Source of the DNA: Variovorax sp. CF313
GTDB taxonomy: Bacteria; Pseudomonadota; Gammaproteobacteria; Burkholderiales; Burkholderiaceae_C
DNA length: 38,626 nt
Direction: 5' to 3'
NCBI RefSeq assembly: GCF_000282635.1
Contig: NZ_AKIW01000081.1
Span: 1-38,626 of the forward strand
Both the position numbers and the translations under genes were made by a program. The number at the start of each line of letters is the position of its first letter. Position 1 is the stretch's first letter. The notes under the pieces are model-generated. The model worked only from the letters and a program-made list of their open reading frames with translations. It was not told where the DNA came from and ran no database searches. Shown here one piece after another: positions 24,580 to 33,844 of this stretch.

Positions 24580-24638
24580 AGCCGGTTCGTTGCGCCGCGG
24601 GTCCTTCTCCCGCCGGGCGGCCGCCTTCACGCAGAGCC

Positions 24639-25547
<909 letters not shown>

Positions 25548-25565
25548 TACACCACAGCACGCCCG

Positions 25566-26117
25566 ATGCCCACCGTCTTCACCCACGTCGCCGTACCTGT
25601 CTGCGCAGCCATTGCGCTGGGCGCGCGGCGCGTGCCGGTGCCGGCGCTGCTCGCGGGCATGCTGGCGTCCATCGCGCCCGACTTCGACGGCCTGGCCTTC
25701 AAGCTCGGCATCGCCTACGGCGGCATGGCGGGCCACCGCGGCTTCACGCACACGCTGGTGTTCGCGCTGCTGCTGGGCCTTGTGGGCTGGTGGCTCGCGC
25801 CGCGCTGGGGCATGCGCCGGGCGGCGGGCTGGGCGTGGATTGCGCTGTGCACCGTGTCGCATCCGCTGCTGGACATGCTGACCAACGGCGGCATCGGCAT
25901 CGCCTTCTTCTGGCCGTTCAGCGACGTGCGCTATTTCAGTCCATGGCGGCCCATCGAGGTGTCGCCGATCGCCCTGAAAAAGTTCTTCTCGCCGCGCGGT
26001 GCGCAGGTGCTGTTCAACGAGATGGCCACCGTGTGGGCGCCGCTGCTGGCGGCCGCGGTGCTCGCGCTGGTTGCGCGTCGATCCGTGGAGCGGCGCCACG
26101 GCGCCGTTGCCGCATGA
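25566..26117 (+). CDS. YdjM-like membrane-bound metal-dependent hydrolase
   Basis: A 183-aa protein of the YdjM/DUF457 family with about four hydrophobic segments. Family motifs are present: MPTVFTHVAV at the start, SIAPDFDG, GHRGFTHTL and SHPLLDMLTNGG. These supply the His/Asp residues of a presumed metal site. Its function in the cell is not well defined. It starts 18 bp after the glyQ stop and ends 95 bp before glyS, so it is probably co-transcribed with the synthetase genes. Confidence 0.88.
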   Translation: MPTVFTHVAVPVCAAIALGARRVPVPALLAGMLASIAPDFDGLAFKLGIAYGGMAGHRGFTHTLVFALLLGLVGWWLAPRWGMRRAAGWAWIALCTVSHPLLDMLTNGGIGIAFFWPFSDVRYFSPWRPIEVSPIALKKFFSPRGAQVLFNEMATVWAPLLAAAVLALVARRSVERRHGAVAA

Positions 26118-26212
26118 ATTCGGTCTTTTCTTCTTTCCCCTCCACGGTGCCGCTTCGCTGCGTGCCCGTGACCGGTGCCGCTCGCGGCCCATTTCCAACA
26201 ACGCTCTGAGCC

Positions 26213-28366
26213 ATGTCGTCTGCCAGCCTTCTTGTCGAACTGTTTGTCGAGGAATTGCCGCCCAAGGCGCTGAAGAAGCTCGGTGATGCCTTTGCCGGCG
26301 TGCTGCGCGACCAGCTCGTGGCGCAAGGGCTCGCCGCATCCGGCGCCGTGCTCACCGCCTATGCCTCGCCGCGCCGCCTGGCTGCGCACCTCACGCACGT
26401 GGCCGAGCGCGCCGCCGACAAGGCCGTGTCGCAAAAGCTCATGCCCGTGGCCGTGGGCCTCGATGCTTCGGGCCAGCCCACGCCCGCGCTGCTCAAGCGC
26501 CTGGGCGCATTGGGCGCCGATGCTTCCGCCGTGCCCGGCCTGAAGCGCGCCATGGACGGCAAGGCCGAAGCCCTGTTCTACGAAAGCACCGCCAAGGGCG
26601 CCACGCTGGCCGAAGGCCTGCAGAAGGCGCTGGCCGAAGCCATTGCCAGGTTGCCGATTCCCAAGGTCATGAGCTACCAGCTCGAAGAAGGCAGCGAGCT
26701 GCCCGGCTGGACCAGCGTGAGCTTCGTGCGACCGGCGCACGGCCTCGTCGCGCTGCACGGCGACACCGTGGTGGCCATCGAGGCGCTGGGCCTGAAGGCC
26801 GGCCGCGAGACGCACGGCCATCGCTTCGAGGCGGCGGTCGATCCGGTCGTGCTGCGCGATGCCAACAGCTATGCGCTGCAGATGCAGGAAGACGGCGCCG
26901 TCATCGCGAGCTTCGAGGCGCGCCGCGCCGAAATCGCGCGCCAGCTGGCCGCGGCGGCAGTGGAGGTCGGCGGCGGCTCGGTGCCCATCCACGACGACGC
27001 GCTGCTCGACGAAGTGACCGCGCTGGTCGAGCGCCCCAACGTGCTGGTCTGCAGCTTCGAGCGCGAGTTCCTCGAAGTGCCGCAGGAATGCCTGATCCTC
27101 ACGATGAAGGCCAACCAGAAATACTTTCCGCTGCTCGATGCGTCGAGCAAGCTCACCAACAAGTTCCTGGTGGTCAGCAACATCAGCCCCGACGATGCGA
27201 GCGCGGTCGTCGAAGGCAACGAGCGCGTCGTGCGCCCGCGCCTGGCCGACGCCAAATTCTTCTTCGACCAGGACCGCAAGAAGTCGCTGGCCTCGCGGGT
27301 CGAGTCGCTGGGCAAGGTGGTCTACCACAACAAGCTTGGCACGCAGGGCGAGCGCGTGCAGCGCGTGATGCACATCGCGCGCGGCATCGCAGAGAAGCTC
27401 GGCGATGTATCGCTGGCCGCGCACGCCACGCAGGCCGCTCAACTCGCCAAGGCCGATCTCGTGACCGACATGGTCGGCGAGTTCCCCGAGCTGCAAGGCA
27501 CCATGGGCCGCTACTACGCGCTGCACGACGGCCTGGACGCCTCGGTGGCCGACGCCATCGAAGACCACTACAAGCCGCGCTTCGCCGGCGACGAGCTGCC
27601 GCGCAACAGCGTGGGCCTCGTGGTCGCGCTGGCCGACAAGCTCGAGACGCTGGTCGGCATGTTCGGCATCGGCAACCTGCCGACCGGCGACCGCGACCCG
27701 TTCGCGCTGCGCCGCCATGCGCTGGGCGTGATCCGCATGCTGGTCGAGAAAGACCTGCCGCTCGATCTGAGCAAGCTGGTGAGCGCCGCGCGCACCGTGC
27801 TGGACGACGCCATCGGCAAGACGGGGCAGTTCCCGCTGCACAAGGCCGCGGAAGACGTGAGCCAGGTCGTCGATTTCATCTACGACCGGCTCGCCGGTTC
27901 CCTGCGCGAGCAGGGCGCCAGCGCGCAGGAAGTCGAAGCCGTGCTGGCACCGCGCCCGCAGCGCCTGGGCGAAGTGCCCAAGCTGCTGGCCGCCGTGCGC
28001 GCCTTCGCCGCCCTGCCGGCCGCCGCCGCGCTGGCGGCCGCGAACAAGCGCATCGGCAACATCCTCAAGAAGGCCCCCGAGGCCGACGCGCACGTCAGCG
28101 AACTGCTGCTGCACGAACCGGCCGAGAAGGCGCTGCATGCGGCCATGGCGCAGGTCGTGCCCGCCGCCAACGCGCAATTCGAGGCCGGCGACTACACCGC
28201 CTCGCTGCAGACGCTGGCCGCGCTGCGCGAGCCGGTCGACGCCTTCTTCGACGGCGTGATGGTCAACGCCGAACAGGCCGACCTGCGCCTGAACCGGCTC
28301 GGCCTGCTGATGTCGCTGCACGCCGCGATGAACCGGGTGGCGCAGCTCGAGCGGCTGGCCGTCTGA
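26213..28366 (+). CDS. glyS: Glycyl-tRNA synthetase beta subunit
   Basis: A 717-aa beta subunit of bacterial glycyl-tRNA synthetase, supplying tRNA recognition. The start LLVELFVEELPPKALKKLG, the middle block LILTMKANQKYFPLLD, FFFDQDRKKSLASRVESL and DPFALRRHALGVIRML are characteristic. Near the C-terminus the anticodon-binding DALR-like region reads EPVDAFFDGVMVNAEQADLRLNRLGLL. Length is slightly above E. coli GlyS (689 aa). It pairs with GlyQ, encoded 665 bp upstream. Confidence 0.97.
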   Translation: MSSASLLVELFVEELPPKALKKLGDAFAGVLRDQLVAQGLAASGAVLTAYASPRRLAAHLTHVAERAADKAVSQKLMPVAVGLDASGQPTPALLKRLGALGADASAVPGLKRAMDGKAEALFYESTAKGATLAEGLQKALAEAIARLPIPKVMSYQLEEGSELPGWTSVSFVRPAHGLVALHGDTVVAIEALGLKAGRETHGHRFEAAVDPVVLRDANSYALQMQEDGAVIASFEARRAEIARQLAAAAVEVGGGSVPIHDDALLDEVTALVERPNVLVCSFEREFLEVPQECLILTMKANQKYFPLLDASSKLTNKFLVVSNISPDDASAVVEGNERVVRPRLADAKFFFDQDRKKSLASRVESLGKVVYHNKLGTQGERVQRVMHIARGIAEKLGDVSLAAHATQAAQLAKADLVTDMVGEFPELQGTMGRYYALHDGLDASVADAIEDHYKPRFAGDELPRNSVGLVVALADKLETLVGMFGIGNLPTGDRDPFALRRHALGVIRMLVEKDLPLDLSKLVSAARTVLDDAIGKTGQFPLHKAAEDVSQVVDFIYDRLAGSLREQGASAQEVEAVLAPRPQRLGEVPKLLAAVRAFAALPAAAALAAANKRIGNILKKAPEADAHVSELLLHEPAEKALHAAMAQVVPAANAQFEAGDYTASLQTLAALREPVDAFFDGVMVNAEQADLRLNRLGLLMSLHAAMNRVAQLERLAV

Positions 28367-28403
28367 ACATTCCTACGGCAACACCACCATGGGCGGCACC
28401 GTC

Positions 28404-28982
28404 ATGAAACTCGTCATCCTCGACCGCAACGGCACGATCAACGTGCACCGCGAAGACTTCGTGAAGAGCGACATCGAGTGGACGCCGCTGCCTGGTGCTC
28501 TCGAGGCTGTGGCGCGGCTCAACCATGCGGGCTGGCACGTGGTGGTGGCATCCAACCAGTCGGGCCTGGGCCGCGGCCTGTTCGACATGGCCTCGCTCAA
28601 TGCGATGCACGCCAAGATGCACAAGATGCTCGCGGCGGTGGGCGGCAAGGTCGATGCGGTGTTCTATTGCCCGCACAGCCCCGACGAGGACTGCGACTGC
28701 CGCAAGCCCAAGCCGGGCCTGTTCCTGCAGATCGGCGACCGCTACGGCATCGACCTCAAGGGCATCCCGACCTGCGGCGACAGCCTGCGCGACCTGCAGG
28801 CGGGCGCGGCCGCCGGTTGCGAGCCGCACCTGCTGCTCACGGGCATGGGGGCGGCCTGCCGCGGCATCGATCCGCTGCCTTCCGAATATCCGGCGAACAC
28901 GTTGGTCCACGACGATCTCGCCGCTTTTGTTGATTTTTTGCTTGCGCGCGAAGCGCGGGCTGCACTGCAGGTGACTGTCTGA
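28404..28982 (+). CDS. gmhB: D-glycero-beta-D-manno-heptose-1,7-bisphosphate 7-phosphatase (motif-I variant)
   Basis: A 192-aa HAD phosphatase of the GmhB family, for ADP-heptose (lipopolysaccharide core) synthesis. The zinc cluster YCPHSPDEDCDCRKPKPG and motif SNQSGLGRG are typical, and motif III reads CGDSLRDLQAG. Motif I is LDRNGTIN: the nucleophile Asp7 is kept, but the second Asp, normally DRDGT and the general acid/base, is Asn9 (codon AAC). Activity may be reduced or altered. I chose the ATG at 28404 (GGGCGG upstream); an in-frame ATG at 28389 adds MGGTV. The stop overlaps the plsC ATG. Confidence 0.88.
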   Translation: MKLVILDRNGTINVHREDFVKSDIEWTPLPGALEAVARLNHAGWHVVVASNQSGLGRGLFDMASLNAMHAKMHKMLAAVGGKVDAVFYCPHSPDEDCDCRKPKPGLFLQIGDRYGIDLKGIPTCGDSLRDLQAGAAAGCEPHLLLTGMGAACRGIDPLPSEYPANTLVHDDLAAFVDFLLAREARAALQVTV

Positions 28983-29749
28983 TGGCGTTTTTTCGTTCCG
29001 TTCTCCACGCACTGTGGATGCTCGTCACCGTGATCCCCTGGGGCATCATCATGTGCGTCAGCTCGCTGTGGAAGCGCGGCATTCCGCTCTACTGGATGGC
29101 GGAGCGCTGGCTCGGCTGGGCCATCGGCGGCGCGCGCGTGCTGCTGGGCATCAAGACCCGCGTGAGCGGCATGGAAAACCTGCCGACCGACAAGCTCGCG
29201 GGCGCGGTGCTGCTGGTGAAGCACCAGTCCACGCTCGAGACCTTCCTGATGCCCACGCTGATGCCGCATCCGCTGGCCTACGTGTTCAAGAAGGAGCTGA
29301 TCTACGTGCCCTTCTTCGGCTGGGCGATGGCGCGGCTGGACATGATCCACATCGACCGCAGCCAGCGCGCGCAGGCCTTCAACAAGGTGGTTAACCAGGG
29401 CCGCAAGCTGCTCGCGCAGGGCATCTGGATCATCATGTTCCCCGAGGGCACGCGCATCCCGCGCGGGCAGAAGGGCACCTACAAGAGCGGCGGCACGCGG
29501 CTCGCCTGCGAGACTGGCGTACCGGTGATTCCCGTTGCGGTGACGTCGGCCAAGGTGTGGCCGCGCAAGGCCTTCATCAAGCGCCCGGGCGTGGTCGACG
29601 TGTCCATCGGCCCGGCCATTTCGAGCGTGGGCCGCAAGCCCGACGAGCTGATGCGCGAGGTCGAGGCCTGGATCGAGGCCGAGATGCGCCGCCTCGATCC
29701 CGAGGCTTATGTCGACAGCCCGCAGTCTGCGCAAGAAGCGGTGAGCTGA
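28982..29749 (+). CDS. plsC: 1-acyl-sn-glycerol-3-phosphate acyltransferase
   Basis: A 255-aa membrane-associated acyltransferase that makes phosphatidic acid from lysophosphatidic acid. An N-terminal hydrophobic segment (about 7-27) is followed by acyltransferase motif I, KHQSTLETF, which is HX4E instead of the usual HX4D. Motif II region is IHIDRSQRAQAF, motif III is MFPEGTRIPRGQKG, and motif IV is GVPVIPVAV. The ATG overlaps the gmhB stop (TGATG), pointing to a coupled envelope-lipid operon. Confidence 0.92.
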   Translation: MAFFRSVLHALWMLVTVIPWGIIMCVSSLWKRGIPLYWMAERWLGWAIGGARVLLGIKTRVSGMENLPTDKLAGAVLLVKHQSTLETFLMPTLMPHPLAYVFKKELIYVPFFGWAMARLDMIHIDRSQRAQAFNKVVNQGRKLLAQGIWIIMFPEGTRIPRGQKGTYKSGGTRLACETGVPVIPVAVTSAKVWPRKAFIKRPGVVDVSIGPAISSVGRKPDELMREVEAWIEAEMRRLDPEAYVDSPQSAQEAVS

Positions 29750-29766
29750 GGAACAGAGAGCCTGGC

Positions 29767-30750
29767 ATGGGGCGACTGCTTCAGTTCACGATGGACCTGT
29801 TCGAAGGGCTTGGCAACGAGTTCGCGTCGCCGGCACCCGTCCCGGCGCGGCCGCGCAGGGCGAAGAAGCCGAAGCCTGCGGCACCGCCGGCGACTCTTCT
29901 TGCTCCTCACTCCATGGCGCCTTCGGCGCCGGACGATGAACACGCCGTGCCCTCGCCGCCGGCGGTTCCGCTTGCCGAGACGCTGGCGCTCGCGAACTTC
30001 GCGCACCCTCAAGCCACCCGCGAGGTGGTGCTCGGCTCCGCGCGCGTGGCCTATGAATTCAAGCGCGGCAAGCGCAAGACCATCGGCTTTCTCGTCGGTG
30101 CCGAAGGCCTGTCGGTGCGCGCGCCGCGATGGGTGGCGCTGCGCGATGTCGATGTGGCCATCCACGAGAAGTCCGACTGGATCCTGCGCAAGCTCGCTGA
30201 AACGCAGCAGCGTCATGCGCGCGTCGAAGCCACGCGCATCGAGTGGAGGGATGGGGCCGGGTTTCCGTTCCTCGGCGAGCCGGTGGTGATCCAGCTCGAC
30301 CCGAAGCACGGCTTCGCCAGCGTCGGCGGCACGCTCGATGCCGGTGACGGCACGGGGCCGCGCATCCTGCGGCTGGCGGTGGCGCAGAACGCTGCGCCTT
30401 CGCAGATCCGCGATGCGGCACAGGCCTGGCTCATGCGGCAGGCGCGGCGCCTGTTCATCGAGCGGCTCGATCATTTCGCGCCGCTGCTCGGTGTGCGCTG
30501 GCAGAAGCTGTCGCTGTCGAACGCGGCCACGCGCTGGGGCAGCGCAAGCGCGGACGGGTCGATCCGGCTCAACTGGCGGCTCATTCATTTCCGCATGCCC
30601 GTGATCGACTATGTGGTCGCGCACGAACTGGCCCACCTGCGCGTGATGGACCATTCGCACCGCTTCTGGGAAACGGTCGGGAGCGTGATGCCTGACTACG
30701 ACCTGCTGCGCCAGCAGCTCAAGGACGAAGCGGTTCCCCGCTGGTCCTGA
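29767..30750 (+). CDS. YgjP/DUF45-family zinc metallopeptidase-like protein
   Basis: A 327-aa protein whose C-terminal half is a YgjP-type metal-dependent hydrolase. The zinc motif HELAHLRVMDHSHRFW gives H286, E287, H290 and H296, and WGSASADGSIRLNWRLI just before it is typical. The N-terminal 75 residues are Pro/Ala/Lys-rich and probably disordered, longer than in E. coli YgjP. The frame is open upstream, but the ATG at 29767, 18 bp after plsC, is the natural start. A second in-frame Met (MDLFEGL, 29791) is possible. Its biological substrate is unknown. Confidence 0.85.
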   Translation: MGRLLQFTMDLFEGLGNEFASPAPVPARPRRAKKPKPAAPPATLLAPHSMAPSAPDDEHAVPSPPAVPLAETLALANFAHPQATREVVLGSARVAYEFKRGKRKTIGFLVGAEGLSVRAPRWVALRDVDVAIHEKSDWILRKLAETQQRHARVEATRIEWRDGAGFPFLGEPVVIQLDPKHGFASVGGTLDAGDGTGPRILRLAVAQNAAPSQIRDAAQAWLMRQARRLFIERLDHFAPLLGVRWQKLSLSNAATRWGSASADGSIRLNWRLIHFRMPVIDYVVAHELAHLRVMDHSHRFWETVGSVMPDYDLLRQQLKDEAVPRWS

Positions 30751-30768
30751 GGCATTTCTCGGGCACGC

Positions 30769-31539
30769 TCAGCGCGCGTGCGTAACGCCCCCGTCCACCA
30801 CCAGCGTCGACCCCATCACATAGTCCCCAGCCCGAGAGGCAAGGTAGATGGCCGCGCCCGCCATGTCTTCCGGTGTACCGATGCGCCCCGCGGGGATGCG
30901 GCCCTTGACCTCGTCCCCGTGGTCGCGAGCGTCCTTGTTCATGTCGGAGGCGAATGCGCCGGGTGCAATCGCACTCACCGCGATGCGTTCCTGTGCCAGC
31001 CGCAACGCCATGCGGCGCGTCAGCTGGATCAGCCCCGCCTTGCTCGCCGCATACGAGTACGTCTCCTGCGGATTCACGGAAATCCCGTCGATCGATGCGA
31101 TGTTGATCACCTTCGCCAGGTGATCCGTGGCCGCCTTCTTCAGCATCGGCGTCAACGCCTTCGTCAGGAAGAACGGCGTCTTCAGGTTCAGGTCCACCAC
31201 CTTGTCCCAGCCGCTCTCGGGAAACTCTTCATATGGCGCGCCCCAGGCGGCCCCGGCGTTGTTCACCAGGATGTCCAGCGAGCCTTCGTGCTTCGCATAG
31301 GCATCGACCAGCGCCTGCGCGCCCTCGAGCGTCGACACGTCCGCCGGCAGCGACACGCAATGCCCGAACGCCGACAGCTCCTTCGCCGTCTGGTCGCAGG
31401 CCGCGGCCTTGCGCGCCGAGATGTACACGCGCGCGCCCTGGGCCAGGTAGCCCTCGGCGATCATGCGGCCGATGCCGCGCGAGCCGCCGGTGATCAGCGC
31501 CGTGCGGCCCTTCAGCGAGAAGAGTTGGGTGGTGTCCAT
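30769..31539 (-). CDS. SDR-family oxidoreductase (RhlG/FabG-like)
   Basis: A 256-aa classical short-chain dehydrogenase/reductase. The NAD(P)-binding TGGSRGIG (17-24), NNAG (93-96) and catalytic S149, Y163 and K167 (YSYAASK) are intact. The ending VDGGVTHAR is usual for the family. The overall pattern resembles RhlG-type beta-ketoacyl reductases and gluconate 5-dehydrogenase-like proteins, but the substrate cannot be fixed. It is convergent with the ygjP-like gene (18 bp apart). Confidence 0.9.
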   Translation of the reverse strand: MDTTQLFSLKGRTALITGGSRGIGRMIAEGYLAQGARVYISARKAAACDQTAKELSAFGHCVSLPADVSTLEGAQALVDAYAKHEGSLDILVNNAGAAWGAPYEEFPESGWDKVVDLNLKTPFFLTKALTPMLKKAATDHLAKVINIASIDGISVNPQETYSYAASKAGLIQLTRRMALRLAQERIAVSAIAPGAFASDMNKDARDHGDEVKGRIPAGRIGTPEDMAGAAIYLASRAGDYVMGSTLVVDGGVTHAR

Positions 31540-31613
31540 GGTGCGGGTGTCTCCTGAATGAATGAGCGATCGGTCCAGGAAACGAGCTTAGTGCGCGCCG
31601 CGCCGCGCGGGCG

Positions 31614-32534
31614 TCACCTCGGTGTCAGCGTCAGGCTTCGGGGGCTCGTGAAGCTGCGCAGGTCGCCGCTCACCGGGTCGAGGAACGCGACCGATTTGGC
31701 CAGCAGCTGCAAGGGCTTGCCGAAGTCGTCGGTGCCTTCGGGCAGCAGCACGGGATAGATCGGATCGTTCACGATCGGCATGCCCAGCGCCATGCAGTGC
31801 ACGCGCAATTGGTGCTTTCGGCCCGTCACGGGCGAGAGCTTCAGCAGCGCGTGGCCGTCGCGCACCTCTTGCACCTCGATGCGGGTTTCGGAGTTGGGCT
31901 CGCCGGGTTCTTCGCGCACGCGCATGAAGTGGTCGTCGTCGACCAGCCGGCTGCGGTAGGTGGCGGGCACCGACGATACGCCTTCGTGCCACGGCACCAC
32001 GGCTTCGTAGTGCTTGGCGATGCGGCGCTCCGGAAACATCTGCTGATAGGCGCCGCGCGTGGCGGGCCGCACCGAGAACAGCACCAGCCCCGAGGTGCTG
32101 CGGTCGATGCGGTGCAGCGGCACGAGGTCGTCGAGCGCCAGCTTGCGCTTGAGCCGCACCAGCAGGCTCTCCTGCAGGTACTTGCCGGTGGGCGTGACGG
32201 GTACGAAGGGGGGCTTGTCGACCACCAGCAGTTCGTCGTCCCGGAACACGACCTGCTCTTCGAACGGGATGCGCGCTTCGTTGTCGAGCGTGCGGTAGTA
32301 GTACACGCGCAGCGGCGATTGATAACGGCGCGCCACCGTCACGGGCACGCCGTGCTCGTCGATGACGTCGTTCGCCTCGATGCGTTCGAGCCAGGCCTCG
32401 CGCGTGATCGCGGGAAAGCGCTCGATCAGGAATTCGGCAATGGTCGGCCAGGGGCCGTGGACCAGGCCCACACAGCTCGGTCCGACGCCGTCGCGCGTGG
32501 GCAGCGGCAATTGGGGCGGTCGGCGCCGGGTCAT
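31614..32534 (-). CDS. RluA/TruC-type pseudouridine synthase
   Basis: A 306-aa pseudouridine synthase of the RluA superfamily. The catalytic Asp is D144 in PLHRIDRSTSGLVLFS. VVDKPPFVPVTPTG and VTGRKHQLRVHCMALGMPIVNDPIYP are further signature blocks. The N-terminal region (residues 1-80) has an S4-like part (EFLIERFPAITREAWLERIEANDV). The target is an rRNA or tRNA uridine, not assignable here. The frame extends upstream, but the ATG at 32534 overlaps the stop of the LRR-kinase gene by 4 bp (ATGA), which supports it. Confidence 0.9.
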   Translation of the reverse strand: MTRRRPPQLPLPTRDGVGPSCVGLVHGPWPTIAEFLIERFPAITREAWLERIEANDVIDEHGVPVTVARRYQSPLRVYYYRTLDNEARIPFEEQVVFRDDELLVVDKPPFVPVTPTGKYLQESLLVRLKRKLALDDLVPLHRIDRSTSGLVLFSVRPATRGAYQQMFPERRIAKHYEAVVPWHEGVSSVPATYRSRLVDDDHFMRVREEPGEPNSETRIEVQEVRDGHALLKLSPVTGRKHQLRVHCMALGMPIVNDPIYPVLLPEGTDDFGKPLQLLAKSVAFLDPVSGDLRSFTSPRSLTLTPR

Positions 32535-33835
32535 TGCGGCAGTGCTCGCCGCAGCACGGAAAGGGCTTCGGCGAACGAAGGCCGCGACGCCGCGTCGGGC
32601 TGCAGGCAGCGGTCTTTCAACGTCGCCACGGCCTGCGGCGGTGCGTCGTTGCAGCGTTCGAGCAGCTCTTCCAGCAGGCAACCGAAGGCACGCATCTCCA
32701 GGCCTTGGAACGCACGCGCCTGCGCTGCATCGAGCGCGCCCGTCATCCACGCCGCGCCGAAGTCACCGAGCCGGCCGCCATCTTCTGGATGCCAGAGGAT
32801 GTTGTGCGCATAGAGATCGCCGTGAAGAATTCCTTGCGCATGCAGGTGCTGCATGGCCGACGCGATGTCGCGTGCGATGCGCAGCGCCACGGCGGATGTC
32901 CACCGCGCTTCTTCGGCATAGACATCGCGCGTACACGACGCAAGGCTCGGCGGCCCGGCGAGCGTGGCGAACGATGGATCGACCAGCGCCATCACCAGGC
33001 CTTCGATGCCTTCGGGATGGCCGTCGATGCGGCTCTGCGCGGCGATCAGCGTGGGATGCGCGCCGGCGGCGATGCAGGCGGCCATCTCGCTGTGCGGCCA
33101 GCCGTCGCTGGTGACCGCGCCCTTGAAAAGCTTGACCGCGACCTGCTGCGATGCGCCGAGGGTGGCTTGATGGATCACGCCCGATGCGCCTTCACCGAGC
33201 TTCCTGCCCAGCGCCAGTTCACGCCAGTCGATGTGCGGCACCGACTGCGCGGTGATCGCCGCGTCCTCGGCCTGCGTATCGAAGGGGTTGCCCGCGCAGG
33301 CGAGCCACGACAGGCGCGGCAGCGAAGGCAGCCATGCGGGCAGCGTCTCGAAGCGGTTGGCCGAGATGCGCAGCAGTTCGAGCTGCCCGAGGCCGGCCAT
33401 CGACGGCGGCAGCGCGCGCAGGCGGTTGCCCGCGAGCATCAGCTTCTGCATCCGCGTGCAATTGCCGAGCGAGCCGGGCAGTTCTTCGATCTGGTTGTCC
33501 GTGAGGATCAGCCACCGCAGCGAGGACGGCAGCGAGGCCGACGGCACGGTGCGGATCCGGTTGGCCTTGAAGCCGACGATGTCGAGGCCATGGCACTGGC
33601 CGATGGCTTCAGGCAGCGTGGTGAACCGGTTGTCCGAACAGAACAGCACGCGCAGCTTGTGAAGGCGATGGAGGTCGTCGGGCAGCGTGTCGAGCGCATT
33701 GCCCGACAGGTTCAGCACCTCGAGCGAGTCGGCGAGTGCGAAGACCTCTCGCGGGAACTCGGTGAGTCCGCTCGAGAGATCGATTCTTCTTGCGCCTGCC
33801 AGCCGGCCCGCGCGCAGCTGAGCCAGCGTGTCCAT
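32531..33835 (-). CDS. Leucine-rich-repeat protein kinase
   Basis: A 434-aa fusion of two domains. Residues about 15-185 hold about seven leucine-rich repeats of 22-23 aa (LEVLNLSGNALDTLP, LRVLFCSDNRFTTLP, LRWLILTDNQIEELP and others). Residues about 205-430 form a Ser/Thr kinase-like domain with an intact site: G-loop LGEGASG (213-219), K235 (VAVK), E250, HGDLYAHN (D340, N345) and DFG (358-360). No signal peptide or membrane segment is seen, so it should be cytoplasmic. It overlaps the pseudouridine synthase gene by 4 bp. Substrate and signal are unknown. Confidence 0.9.
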   Translation of the reverse strand: MDTLAQLRAGRLAGARRIDLSSGLTEFPREVFALADSLEVLNLSGNALDTLPDDLHRLHKLRVLFCSDNRFTTLPEAIGQCHGLDIVGFKANRIRTVPSASLPSSLRWLILTDNQIEELPGSLGNCTRMQKLMLAGNRLRALPPSMAGLGQLELLRISANRFETLPAWLPSLPRLSWLACAGNPFDTQAEDAAITAQSVPHIDWRELALGRKLGEGASGVIHQATLGASQQVAVKLFKGAVTSDGWPHSEMAACIAAGAHPTLIAAQSRIDGHPEGIEGLVMALVDPSFATLAGPPSLASCTRDVYAEEARWTSAVALRIARDIASAMQHLHAQGILHGDLYAHNILWHPEDGGRLGDFGAAWMTGALDAAQARAFQGLEMRAFGCLLEELLERCNDAPPQAVATLKDRCLQPDAASRPSFAEALSVLRRALPQ

Positions 33836-33844
33836 CCGGCGAGT

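Noticed and set aside
24468..24638. glyQ upstream gap considered as a T-box leader or glycine riboswitch
   Set aside because: Too short (171 bp), and no T-box sequence or paired glycine-aptamer pattern is visible.
25931..28321. 796-aa open frame on the minus strand opposite glyS
   Set aside because: It is the antisense of a well-supported glyS, rich in His/Arg/Gly/Gln as expected from GC-rich antisense frames, with no recognisable domain.
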